Positions 34,852 through 44,190 of a DNA stretch of 64,000 nt are shown piece after piece; the stretch's first letter is position 1; each line of letters begins with the position of its first letter. Position numbers and translations under genes: made by a program. Below the pieces are notes generated by a model. It was given only the letters and a program-made list of their open reading frames with translations, was not told where the DNA came from and did no database searches. The DNA lies in assembly GCF_000485795.1 (NCBI RefSeq), contig NZ_AXZL01000060.1, positions 41,587-105,586 of the forward strand. The letters run 5' to 3'. The DNA comes from Shewanella decolorationis S12 (lineage in GTDB: Bacteria > Pseudomonadota > Gammaproteobacteria > Enterobacterales > Shewanellaceae).

Positions 34852-34875
34852 GATGAGGCCTAACTGGCCTCATAT
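34852..34875. terminator. Likely bidirectional terminator between convergent genes
   Basis: ATGAGGCC (34853-34860) pairs with GGCCTCAT (34866-34873), loop TAACT. It lies between the stop of the cargo gene and that of the DUF4400-type gene, overlapping the latter's stop codon. T-runs are weak. Confidence 0.6.
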
Positions 34876-35505
34876 CTTCTTCTGCAAGTGACTTAACGCC
34901 AACCCTGCCATCAATGCCAAGCCGATGATCAGCGACGGTAGCACCACCGGTGGAATAGCCAGCGGGGCGAACAATCCCATAAACAGCAAAATGACGCCTG
35001 AGCCCAGGATAATCATGCTGTAGCGGTGAATGATAGGGCTCGAAAAATCAAAGGTTGTTTTCTTAATTTTCCAGGTCATCAAGCCGTCCCACAGCGCCGG
35101 TAACATGAGAATAAGCGCAAAGGGCAACCAGACCATCAGCAACGCAAATCGAGTGAACACTTGGTACAACACATCAAAAAATGCCTGAATACGGTCTTCT
35201 ACCCAGACAAACCAAAAGCCTCCCATGTTCTCCATCCCTTTAGAGCGCAGTCGCTGCTCTTCAGTGGGGATTAGAAAATCACGCACAGATTGCTCCATCT
35301 GCGTATCCACAACCCATGACTGATACCAGCGATGGCTAGTTTGACCAATCCAATAGCTTGTTTGTGCGCCCAATTGATTTTGGATCATCTGCTTCTCTTT
35401 ACTAATGACTCGGCCAGTCCAATCACCGGGCACTAATACGCCAATGGCAATAATCTCCAGCATCAGTGCCAGACACAGTAGCCAAACCGACTTATGCTTG
35501 CTCAT
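34870..35505 (-). CDS. DUF4400-type ICE membrane protein
   Basis: 211 residues from the ATG at 35505. Hydrophobic segments at about 8-25, 105-135 and 150-190 indicate a multi-span inner-membrane protein. Matches by position and appearance the integrating-conjugative-element membrane family encoded next to traD in SXT (s043-type). Overlaps the traJ stop. Possible partner of the coupling protein; not shown by sequence. Confidence 0.78.
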   Translation of the reverse strand: MSKHKSVWLLCLALMLEIIAIGVLVPGDWTGRVISKEKQMIQNQLGAQTSYWIGQTSHRWYQSWVVDTQMEQSVRDFLIPTEEQRLRSKGMENMGGFWFVWVEDRIQAFFDVLYQVFTRFALLMVWLPFALILMLPALWDGLMTWKIKKTTFDFSSPIIHRYSMIILGSGVILLFMGLFAPLAIPPVVLPSLIIGLALMAGLALSHLQKKI

Positions 35506-36052
35506 GCCAAACATCCTCTTCTACTCGTGCCAGCATGGCTGCAACGGTTGGCGTCATAATCCGGGCTTTAATCACTTGTTGAAGCCGCTTTGTCGTCGTA
35601 TGACCACTGACATAACGCACCTCGATGCGTCCTTCAGCCAAATACGTCATCCGATTTGGACGATTACGAATCCAGGTGTAGAAATACACACCATCCACGG
35701 CGGCCCACTCGAAATGGTCAGGATCACGCAGGCGAATACCCGTTAAAGCACTGGCGGCAGTCCAGGTCAGTGCCTCAATGAAATGCCAAAGGCGAACACT
35801 GTCATCATCACAACTGACTTCTTCATAACTACCCAAGCCATTGCACAGACACAAATCAAAGATGGAATGGCCATCTAACGTGAGCGCATCCGTTAAATAG
35901 TCCGCCAAACAGTGTACTGAAGCCAAAGCATGAGGCCAGTCGGTTTCAAGCAGTCTTAAAGCTTCCTTGAACTGAGGGTTATGTTGCTGCCACTGAGCGA
36001 GCATTTCTTTACTGGTAAGTGTTGTCATTTTCAGACAAACAGAATGATGCAT
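35492..36052 (-). CDS. traJ: TraJ of SXT type (conjugation protein, not F TraJ regulator)
   Basis: 186 residues, soluble, with AAGGAG 6 bases before the ATG. No recognised domain; HNPQFKEALRLLETDWPHAL near the N-terminus. Named from its place between traD and the DUF4400-type gene in SXT/R391. Forms an operon with traI and traD (9-base gap after traD). Confidence 0.72.
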   Translation of the reverse strand: MHHSVCLKMTTLTSKEMLAQWQQHNPQFKEALRLLETDWPHALASVHCLADYLTDALTLDGHSIFDLCLCNGLGSYEEVSCDDDSVRLWHFIEALTWTAASALTGIRLRDPDHFEWAAVDGVYFYTWIRNRPNRMTYLAEGRIEVRYVSGHTTTKRLQQVIKARIMTPTVAAMLARVEEDVWHEQA

Positions 36053-36061
36053 ACAGACTCC

Positions 36062-37882
36062 TTAAGCTGCCTGTGTAGAGCTGGTTAAAATAGGAATGCG
36101 GCCTTTGATCACGCGGCCACCTGAAAGCTTGGCGATGTACTCCAGGTTGGGAAGCTGGCCTAATAACTGCGGTGGAAACATATCGCCTTCTTCCTCCATC
36201 AAGCGCTCGCCATGATTGCCGGTAAATAACGCGGGGCTGTCCGAGTTGGACGACATACCTTGAGTTTGCATGATGTACTGCAACCGAGTCTTAGGCAGAT
36301 TGTCGGTAATGTACTGCTGCGTTTCGGCGTCCATCACCCGAAGAGCTATCAAGTTGTTGATGTTACCTAACACCTGGCGAGCTTTAGCTTCACTGCCTGT
36401 ACGAGCTGAAAAATCAGCAAAGGTCTGAGTAGCAATCACACAACGCATTTTTGCGCCACGGCCTTTGTTGAGCAGTTGAATGAAGGGATCGTTAACGACT
36501 TCAGCAGCCTCATCGATGAAGATATTTACGGGACGATTTTCAACACCATAGTTATAGCGGTCACCGGCCACAGCAGTGAGATCCGATAAAAGCAACGAAC
36601 CAATGGCGCTGCCAACCATGGCGTCGGTCAATGAATCCAACCCGATATAGGCCACTTGGGCATTGTTGATAATACGGCCAGAATCCGTAATTAACCGGCT
36701 GTCATCCACATCGTTTGCAATGGGTGATAACAGTGGGCCTAATTCACTTGAAGTGAGCATATTGAGTACCGGCATCAATGAGGCCACCATCTTGGAATAG
36801 TGGGTTCTGTCATGCTCAAACATGCTCAATAGCCCCTCTAAATCAGTATTGGCGGCAACGGGCTGAATGCGTTCGTAGTAAAAAAGCAGCATCGCCATGG
36901 CTTGTTTAGCCAAGGTATTGGCCTTTTCGGTAAAGCGCTTAATCTCCACACTAAAGTTCGGATATACCTGCTCCCCCCAGGCTGTGACTGCTTTTACTAC
37001 CAAACCTTCTGGGCCACCTTCCAAGAATCGTCTCAGTGTTTTCAGATCAGGGCGTTGTGACGTAAGCAACAAACCTTGCACGATGTTATTCAGTGCCATT
37101 TGGCCAAAGGCTTTAAATGGATCAGCACCGGTTTCAGATGGGATTAATGCCGCAATACGACTGGCAATTTCAGTGCCCCTATTAAAGTTTCTCAGGGGAT
37201 TAAGACGTACTGAATGCTCTGGAAAACCCGGATGAAAATACACAAAGCGTTCAGGACTACCGGCGGCAATACAGGCTCGCTGCGCATTATCCTTAAGTTC
37301 CTTGTCTCCCTTAGGATCAATAATAATCACGGCTTCATTGCGCAAAATGGCCTGAGTGATCATCGTATCAAAGCAACGGGTTTTTCCGGCACCGGTTGTG
37401 CCGACAATTAAGGTATGCCCCTCGGTGTGACCAACTGGCTGGTACACATCTTCTTCTTTGGGCTCGACACCATGAATCCAGGTCGAACCCATTTGTTTGC
37501 CGTGACCTTGGTTAAGCAAGGTTTGCTTATCCCGCTTTAGGATTTCATAAGCACGTTGAGCATGACGCTGGTCCCACTCAAAGCCATACCCTAACCACAA
37601 TTCATCAGGATGTTTTGCCATCACTTTTTGCAAATGCGACAGCGCCATAAAAGCCAAAGGTTTGCCTTTTAGCCCCTTCTGCAACTTATAAAGACGGTAA
37701 GCCTCAGGCAGGCGATACAACGCCATGCCCGAGGAAATCCCTGTCATCCACCAAAATGGCTCAGGTGGTAGCTCAGTCAGCATTTCTGCGGCAATTGCCC
37801 CAGTTGCCCCAACCAGCCAGCCTGCTGCTGCCATGGCTTCATAGTTCGTGCGCCAGGGCATCTCATATGCGTTTTCTTTCAT
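36062..37882 (-). CDS. traD: TraD, type IV coupling protein
   Basis: 606 residues. N-terminal membrane segments (about 15-55), then a VirD4-type ATPase domain: Walker A VGTTGAGKT (about 159-167) and Walker B IFIDEAAEV (about 452-460). It brings the TraI-bound strand to the channel. Follows traI by 48 bases. Confidence 0.95.
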   Translation of the reverse strand: MKENAYEMPWRTNYEAMAAAGWLVGATGAIAAEMLTELPPEPFWWMTGISSGMALYRLPEAYRLYKLQKGLKGKPLAFMALSHLQKVMAKHPDELWLGYGFEWDQRHAQRAYEILKRDKQTLLNQGHGKQMGSTWIHGVEPKEEDVYQPVGHTEGHTLIVGTTGAGKTRCFDTMITQAILRNEAVIIIDPKGDKELKDNAQRACIAAGSPERFVYFHPGFPEHSVRLNPLRNFNRGTEIASRIAALIPSETGADPFKAFGQMALNNIVQGLLLTSQRPDLKTLRRFLEGGPEGLVVKAVTAWGEQVYPNFSVEIKRFTEKANTLAKQAMAMLLFYYERIQPVAANTDLEGLLSMFEHDRTHYSKMVASLMPVLNMLTSSELGPLLSPIANDVDDSRLITDSGRIINNAQVAYIGLDSLTDAMVGSAIGSLLLSDLTAVAGDRYNYGVENRPVNIFIDEAAEVVNDPFIQLLNKGRGAKMRCVIATQTFADFSARTGSEAKARQVLGNINNLIALRVMDAETQQYITDNLPKTRLQYIMQTQGMSSNSDSPALFTGNHGERLMEEEGDMFPPQLLGQLPNLEYIAKLSGGRVIKGRIPILTSSTQAA

Positions 37883-37930
37883 TCATGCTCCGCAAAATAA
37901 CCGTTTGCAATCCACTTAATTTCAAATGGA

Positions 37931-40081
37931 TTAACGTTTAGCGTGAGCGGTAAACAGAACCGTTTCCCCCTCATCAAACTGGCATTCGTCACTGGCCGAG
38001 ATCCCCCGAAGCAATTGCCCGGCTGGAATGCCATGCTCCTTGGCGACTTGGCGTAAGGTTTGAATTGTGACGCGAATACCATCGGCACTATGATCCACGT
38101 CTGGGTAATCGCCATCGGTCAGTAAGATGGGCAAATCTTTCACAAAATTAACCATCTGTTGCCGCTGCGCGTGTTTGGGGTCTGTACTTGAGTTCGCATT
38201 GGCCGCAATCGGCTTTTGCTTACGCTCCGCTCTTGTGGCGGGCTCTTTTGCTTGGGCATTGGTTATATTAATTCGACTCGGACGCTGTGAAGCCTCTTTG
38301 TTCTGAATTGCTGTCACTGATTCTGCGTCTTGTTTGGAAAGGTCTATCAGTGCAGTTAGCCCTTTAGAAATCGATACCTTCAGCAGTAACCCTTGCTCCT
38401 GAACTCCATCATTTGTAGTCACAGTTCTGGCTTTACGCGTCGGGTTTGCCGGATCTAGTTCAAGCCAATCTAACCGACTGAGTTCAGCAAGCAGTTTTCG
38501 GGGTGCACACCAAGGTCTTACGGCATCGGGATAGCGGATCAGAAGCTGTTCACCAACCATAATCAACGCACTGCTGGCCTCTGGGAACCACGCCAAAGAT
38601 TCAGGGAGATTCAATGCCTCTGCATCTTGCTGGTTTACGTTATTTGAGATGGCGCCATCATATGAATTGTTAGGCTTTTCGCATTCATCACCTGGGGCAT
38701 TTTCAGTTGCCTGGGGGGTACTAACATCACTGGCATGACGAAGTTCATCATCTTTTTCGGACGGTTTTGTCGATGGCGACTCAGTCGAATTACTGAGTTC
38801 AATTGATGATGACGCTTCAGGTAAGTCTGGATGTTCACTGGAACGACTCTGAGGTTCTGCTTGTGTTTGCTGCGTTGCTTCCCACTCAGATTTGTTAAAC
38901 AGTGTCACACCACTTGGTACATTCGAGCTGAACAATAAATCGGCCTCAGATATATGCAGCATGGGTAGCCAGATTGGCTTGCCGTCTTTGATCAGCACTT
39001 CAGGGGCAAAGCTTTCATATCGCTCATTTGAGGCGGATTTAGTGGCCAATCCTCGCTCAATGAGGATGTCCGCAAGGGTATCGGGATCTCTTGGAATGCC
39101 AGGTATCTTGTCTTTGGCCAACAGCTCAATGATTTCCTTAGCCGCGCTTTTCCAAACCAGGTAAAGATTGGTTGATTGATTCGATTTTCGTATCCAAACT
39201 CTGGCATCTCGCTGATTGACCAACCACTGGGAACTGGCAAGCAATCGCCTCATAGCATCAAGTAGATAGCGTTCGACTGGGACACCAAGGGCATTGTCGT
39301 CAACGGAAATTCGTTGAGCTTTCAGGTCTCGCTGTACACTGGTTTGGTCAGCTTCAATGACCAGTTTAGACAGGACATGCTCTGGATCGGTATTGCCAAT
39401 TGCTTCCAGCATGGCTTGCAAAATTTCAGGGCCAGGTTGTGTTAACCAGGCGAGCAACTCAGGCGTCATCACCCGGTTTAAAACCAGAATTGAGAATTGC
39501 TCGTGCCGTTTGCACCGTCCGTCGCGCCAGCGAATGAAATAGCGTTCAATGCTGTTATTTGTGGTCCACTGGGATAAGGTTTCTAAAAAAGGGTTCCACT
39601 GATAGCGTCCATCTTCGTCTGTGATGGACAAGTCTGAAACAGGCTTACCAATATCATGGAACAAACCGCCAAGAGCCGCTGCAACACGCCACCTTGGCTC
39701 TAGCTCTTTTTTCTCAACCGGTGTGCCACTGGCAACAAAGATGATCCCTTCAGCAGCTTGTGCCGCCCAGAAAGCAACTTCCAACGAATGACGTAATAAA
39801 CCACCAGCACCACTGTGATGATGATGCTCAGAAGCTGGCAACAAGTGAACATAGGACGCCAGATGATCAATGCAGGGTTGAATCAGCCTTTGAAAGTCAC
39901 GCTGGTTAAAGCTAAGTACCTGGCGCAGTTTGGCAATTAGCTCGTCTTGTGTGGACTGCAAATCCTCAGGTGACGCAGCTGGCAACCCCTTCAGGAATGG
40001 CGGGTAGCGTGGAATTTCTGCATCTAGTTGAGATGACAGCTCTGGTAATGCTTTGGCTTGAAAAAATAGGTTTTTGAACAT
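37931..40081 (-). CDS. traI: TraI, MOBH-family relaxase
   Basis: 716 residues. N-terminal TraI_2-type relaxase with HHHHSGAGGLLRHSLE (about 86-101) and the HD motif FHDIGKPVSDL (about 139-149), characteristic of MOBH relaxases, which lack the usual Tyr-plus-3H layout. The middle (about 400-490) is Ser/Glu-rich linker; the C-terminal part is a conserved ICE relaxase domain (about 490-716). Cuts at oriT with MobI assistance. Start is just inside a two-stem leader. Confidence 0.94.
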   Translation of the reverse strand: MFKNLFFQAKALPELSSQLDAEIPRYPPFLKGLPAASPEDLQSTQDELIAKLRQVLSFNQRDFQRLIQPCIDHLASYVHLLPASEHHHHSGAGGLLRHSLEVAFWAAQAAEGIIFVASGTPVEKKELEPRWRVAAALGGLFHDIGKPVSDLSITDEDGRYQWNPFLETLSQWTTNNSIERYFIRWRDGRCKRHEQFSILVLNRVMTPELLAWLTQPGPEILQAMLEAIGNTDPEHVLSKLVIEADQTSVQRDLKAQRISVDDNALGVPVERYLLDAMRRLLASSQWLVNQRDARVWIRKSNQSTNLYLVWKSAAKEIIELLAKDKIPGIPRDPDTLADILIERGLATKSASNERYESFAPEVLIKDGKPIWLPMLHISEADLLFSSNVPSGVTLFNKSEWEATQQTQAEPQSRSSEHPDLPEASSSIELSNSTESPSTKPSEKDDELRHASDVSTPQATENAPGDECEKPNNSYDGAISNNVNQQDAEALNLPESLAWFPEASSALIMVGEQLLIRYPDAVRPWCAPRKLLAELSRLDWLELDPANPTRKARTVTTNDGVQEQGLLLKVSISKGLTALIDLSKQDAESVTAIQNKEASQRPSRINITNAQAKEPATRAERKQKPIAANANSSTDPKHAQRQQMVNFVKDLPILLTDGDYPDVDHSADGIRVTIQTLRQVAKEHGIPAGQLLRGISASDECQFDEGETVLFTAHAKR

Positions 40082-40133
40082 AGTGAACCTCCGACACGAT
40101 AGTGTGAAGGTTCACTAACAATTAGGTTGTTAG
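40082..40133 (-). promoter_or_regulatory. Two-stem leader burying the traI ribosome site
   Basis: AGTGAACCT (40082-40090) pairs perfectly with AGGTTCACT (40108-40116); the transcript 3' arm contains GGAGG-TTCACT and ends at the ATG. Upstream, CTAACAA (40115-40121) pairs with TTGTTAG (40127-40133). Same layout as the recombination-block leaders, with different sequence. Confidence 0.65.
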
Positions 40134-40175
40134 ATAGTCGCAAGAAACTTGCACTTATCTGTAGCGATGATAGAG

Positions 40176-41030
40176 CTAAAGACTTAAAAACCAGTCTGGT
40201 TCAACTGTTACTTTTTCAACCAACTCTGTTTTAACACCTAAACTAAGTTCTTTGAGCTTATCGGCTAACTGATCACCATCAACCAAGTCAATCGGAGCAA
40301 CACCATCACGGTTGGCTTCTTCAATGGCTGCTTTTGTAAAGCTGCCAGTTGTTATAAACATCCCACGATCTGCACGTCCTACTGTTGCCCCTCTGAAATC
40401 TCGGATTTCTGGTGCCCCAACTGAGCCTTTGTATTTTTTACACTGAAAGGCAATATGAAAACTCATCAAACCATTGATTCGGGCAATTCCTTTGCCATCG
40501 ATACCACCATCCCCCGTGCGACCAGTCACTTCAACATGAATGAAGCCTGATTCTCTCAATAACCTCTGTGTTAACCGCTCAAAAGCATCAGGGCTCATTT
40601 CTTCAATGAGTACATGGTGTAACTTTTCACGCCAAGCCATAGCTTCTTCTGGTGAATCATCAGACGAAAGCTCTGGCTCTGAAGAAGAACTTTTTGACCC
40701 CCCAGGCTTTCGGTCAAGTTCTCTGACAAAGTTCACAATCTCTCGACTATCCAGCTTAGCATTTTGCTTGGCTTTATCAGTCAAAGCCCAAACGCCTCTT
40801 GATGAATTCTCAAGATATCCTGCTTTTTTGAGGTAGGTTCTCGCCCAAGCCAATCGATAACCAACCTCCGTTTGGCTGCTCTTTTCGGGGTTATGCAACA
40901 CGGCTAAAGTCTGCTCATCAAACTTTTCTAGCTCCACGACCTCCTCGTATATTTCATCAATACTGCCTGAGCCGCCAAGATTGTTCAGGGCGATGATGAG
41001 TGGCTGCATCAGCTGGTCAAAAGTAACCAT
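40176..41030 (-). CDS. mrr: Mrr-type restriction endonuclease
   Basis: 284 residues from the second ATG (41030), whose N-terminus MVTFDQLMQPLIIAL aligns with known Mrr starts; an ATG at 41042 is possible. N-terminal winged-helix (about 1-95, ALTDKAKQN), Ser-rich linker, then a PD-(D/E)XK domain: GRTGDGGIDGKGI (about 180-192) and FQCKKYKGSVG (about 205-215, Gln-x-Lys). Mrr cuts methylated DNA. Here it is the last gene of the defence island, next to a methyltransferase-bearing system, which is unusual: its own Mod methylation must not trigger it. Confidence 0.88.
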   Translation of the reverse strand: MVTFDQLMQPLIIALNNLGGSGSIDEIYEEVVELEKFDEQTLAVLHNPEKSSQTEVGYRLAWARTYLKKAGYLENSSRGVWALTDKAKQNAKLDSREIVNFVRELDRKPGGSKSSSSEPELSSDDSPEEAMAWREKLHHVLIEEMSPDAFERLTQRLLRESGFIHVEVTGRTGDGGIDGKGIARINGLMSFHIAFQCKKYKGSVGAPEIRDFRGATVGRADRGMFITTGSFTKAAIEEANRDGVAPIDLVDGDQLADKLKELSLGVKTELVEKVTVEPDWFLSL

Positions 41031-41103
41031 AAAAGATCCCATCCAAAATCAAAAATGGGCTTCCCATCCTAGAAAGAGCAGCCCATATTGGTGACATTAA
41101 TAT

Positions 41104-44100
41104 CTAACCGTTTACGACTTCCATCAATTTCGAGTAACTCGTTACAACATCATATTTGACGTTTTCACTCGTGATTTCTGCATTAATTTTTTCAAAGAAT
41201 TTCCTAGCACATTCAATCTTGCGATCTTCTATGCCACGCAATTCAAGCGAAGACATCGTTCCTTTAGTCTCAGCAATAAAGTAAATGTGTTTAACACTTC
41301 CTTCTTTGAAAGAAATAGCCCAATCAGGGTTGTAGTCGCCAACAGGCGTCGGTATCAGAAAACCACGAGGCAGTTTTGCATAAACCACGACTTCTTTGCT
41401 TGTATCGAGCTCGGTAACAAAGTCCCGCTCAATGCCTTGTGAATCAACGACAACATAATCATAAATATGCTTATTAACGCCACTGACGGCTTTTGTCATA
41501 TCTGTAATCTTTTGCTCAGCCGTGAATATATCAACATCATAAGATTCGTTAGTTGGATCATATGATAGCTTCTCGATAATTACAGATGCCTTTTGTTCTT
41601 TCACAAGGCGTGAAGCCTCAGCCAGAAAATGCTCAGGGTTCTGCTTAAATTGTGCAAATACAACAGGTTCTATACCCATCAGAATTTCAGCGACTGTTTT
41701 GCGAGTCAGCACACAATTTTCAGCCAGCTTACCAATCAAATCATAACGAACAGCAGAATGAATGCTCGATTGATGAGTTTCAGTCTCAGTGTTTTTCACC
41801 TTGAAACTTTGTCCAGCTTTGAGTTGTTCGTCGGTAATGCCATCCAATTGAACACCATCTTGAATGGTGTATTGAAGAGGCGTTACCTTAAGTTCTTTGT
41901 TGAGAACCTGAATGCAGTTTTTAATCAACTCAGATGAGTCAAAATCAACCTTATAAACCGCTTTGCGATTGATTTTGTGCCAAAGCTTCTGAAACTCTTT
42001 CTTATCAAAATTAGCATTCAGCGGATTATTTTTGGGTTTACGATCATCACCAACACCAGGAAGTTGTGCTTCACTATAAATACCGTCAATCAGGGTTAAT
42101 ATCTGTTCTCGGTATGGCTCTAACTCAACAGGCATTGGGGCTAACTGTCCATTAGCCTTAGCCTGGTGGAATGATGGTGCGATTGAATCGTCAGCTTCAT
42201 TGGTATAATCATTTTTAAGCAAATACTTATAAATTTGCTTAGCCATGACAGGTGTTACTTCTACCGGGCCATCAGCCGTTGTAATTGACTTACCCGTAAA
42301 ATAAGCTTCATCTGCTTTTCTAGGTCTCGCTGAGAGAGACTCGCTGATTTCTTTTTGTAGATTCGTGACAAAGTCTTTATAGCTTTCACTTGCAATCACC
42401 GACAAAACATTAATTTCATGCACAGTTGCCGGATGGTCTTGTCTGTCACCATGTTTATTGACGGCCAGACGTAAACCACGTCCAACTTCTTGACGACGAG
42501 AGATAGTATTATCGCTGTGTTTCAACATACACATGACAAATACGTTTGGATTATCCCAACCCTCGCGTAATGCCGAATGTGAAAAGATAAAACGAGTAGG
42601 CTCTTCAAAAGAAAGTAACTTTTCCTTATCTTTTAGAATCAAATCATAAGCATCTACATCGTCTGATAGACCGGCATCTTCACCACGCACTTTAAATCCA
42701 GGATTCTGAAGACGATTTGATTTCTTATCAATTGAGAAGTAACCATTATGCGTTCTAGAGCCTTCAATGGCCGATAGATAGGCTTTATAGGCATCAGTAT
42801 GCTCACTTGACAATAGGGGCAACTCATCAAGATACTCCTGTACAAGCAAGGAGTACTCTTCTTCAAAGACACGAGCATATTCGCCTTTCTCATCCGCTTG
42901 AGAGTAGTCTCTATACTTTGCGACTTCGTCAATAAAAAAGAGAGAGAGAACCTTTATACCTTGGTTAAAAAGTGTTTTTTCTTTTTCAAGGTGCGCTTTA
43001 ATTGTCTCCCGGATCTGTATTCGGCGAATGGTCTCTTCGGTCACATCCCCCGTGGCATCGCCCGCACTTAAAACGTGGCCATTCTTGAATTCAACCGTAT
43101 CGTTAATCGCGTTGACATCAGTAACCACAAAATCACGGTACTGATCCAGACCATTACTAAGATCAAAAAGATTATCGCCCTTAGTGACTTTCTTAGGTAT
43201 GCGTTTAATGCCATTTAGTTGTTTAACCTCGATCTCTATACGAGCCACTGGCATTTTTTTCGAGATCTCGATGGATTCCAGATATAGATAGGCTGTCGTG
43301 CCCGCTAAGCCCTTTACTGATATACCACGAACTGCAATTTTCTTAACCAACTTATTGTTATAAGCGTCAAGCGCATCCAAGCGATGCACCTTATTATGTG
43401 TTGTTTTATGCGTGGCCGAGTATCGAAGTACCATCAGTGGTTTGAATTTGGCTAAGGCATCTAATGTCTTCTTGCCTTCCATCTTTTGTGGCTCATCCAA
43501 AATCAGGATTGGACGGTTTGCACTAATAACATCAATAGGACGCCTAGACTGAAAGTCATCCAACTCTTCATAAATACGTCTATTGTCTTTTCCTGACGCA
43601 TTAAAGGCTTGAATATTGATGACCATCACATTGATGCCACTGTCAGATGAAAAATTCTCTAACTGATGTAATTGCTTGGAGTTATAGATAAAGAATCGTG
43701 CCTTTTTACCGTCGTAGTTTTGGGCAAAATGCTCACCGGTTATTTGCAGCGACTTGTAAACACCTTCACGAATGGCGATGCTAGGCACTACGATAATAAA
43801 TTTGCTCCAGCCATAGCGCTTATTCATCTCAAAGATGGTTTTGATGTAACAATATGTCTTACCTGTACCGGTTTCCATTTCAACATCGAGGTTTATCTTT
43901 GAGCTGGCATTGCCGATTAACGTTTCTGAAACAGGGAGGTTCTGTCTACTTTGAACACCATGGATATTTTGCAATAACTGCGATTCAGTGATCGCGAGTT
44001 CAGCATTTTTAAAACCATCCTGGTCACTCATATCCCAACCAGCATTACCAAACTTATCTTTGGCAACACCAGGATCGATTCGGTAGGTAACTCCCGAGGT

Positions 44101-44181
44101 GTTAGGTTGCCCCGCAAAGCAGTCAACAACTGACTCTACGGCAACAGTTTGATAAGGTTGGACTTTGAACTTTAACTTCAT
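41104..44181 (-). CDS. res: Type III restriction enzyme Res subunit
   Basis: 1025 residues. Superfamily 2 translocase motifs: TGTGKT (104-109), DEPQ (229-232), SATH (about 255) and QEVGRGLRL (about 565). C-terminal nuclease PD (952-953) with ETK (971-973), the type III PD-(D/E)XK site. Cuts DNA at unmethylated sites in complex with Mod. Ribosome site AAGGAGGG is strong. 9 bases after mod in the same operon. Confidence 0.95.
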   Translation of the reverse strand: MKLKFKVQPYQTVAVESVVDCFAGQPNTSGVTYRIDPGVAKDKFGNAGWDMSDQDGFKNAELAITESQLLQNIHGVQSRQNLPVSETLIGNASSKINLDVEMETGTGKTYCYIKTIFEMNKRYGWSKFIIVVPSIAIREGVYKSLQITGEHFAQNYDGKKARFFIYNSKQLHQLENFSSDSGINVMVINIQAFNASGKDNRRIYEELDDFQSRRPIDVISANRPILILDEPQKMEGKKTLDALAKFKPLMVLRYSATHKTTHNKVHRLDALDAYNNKLVKKIAVRGISVKGLAGTTAYLYLESIEISKKMPVARIEIEVKQLNGIKRIPKKVTKGDNLFDLSNGLDQYRDFVVTDVNAINDTVEFKNGHVLSAGDATGDVTEETIRRIQIRETIKAHLEKEKTLFNQGIKVLSLFFIDEVAKYRDYSQADEKGEYARVFEEEYSLLVQEYLDELPLLSSEHTDAYKAYLSAIEGSRTHNGYFSIDKKSNRLQNPGFKVRGEDAGLSDDVDAYDLILKDKEKLLSFEEPTRFIFSHSALREGWDNPNVFVMCMLKHSDNTISRRQEVGRGLRLAVNKHGDRQDHPATVHEINVLSVIASESYKDFVTNLQKEISESLSARPRKADEAYFTGKSITTADGPVEVTPVMAKQIYKYLLKNDYTNEADDSIAPSFHQAKANGQLAPMPVELEPYREQILTLIDGIYSEAQLPGVGDDRKPKNNPLNANFDKKEFQKLWHKINRKAVYKVDFDSSELIKNCIQVLNKELKVTPLQYTIQDGVQLDGITDEQLKAGQSFKVKNTETETHQSSIHSAVRYDLIGKLAENCVLTRKTVAEILMGIEPVVFAQFKQNPEHFLAEASRLVKEQKASVIIEKLSYDPTNESYDVDIFTAEQKITDMTKAVSGVNKHIYDYVVVDSQGIERDFVTELDTSKEVVVYAKLPRGFLIPTPVGDYNPDWAISFKEGSVKHIYFIAETKGTMSSLELRGIEDRKIECARKFFEKINAEITSENVKYDVVTSYSKLMEVVNG

Positions 44182-44190
44182 ACTCCCTCC

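Noticed and set aside
37879..38115. 78-codon minus-strand frame between traI and traD
   Set aside because: Shadow of the traI 3' end in another frame.
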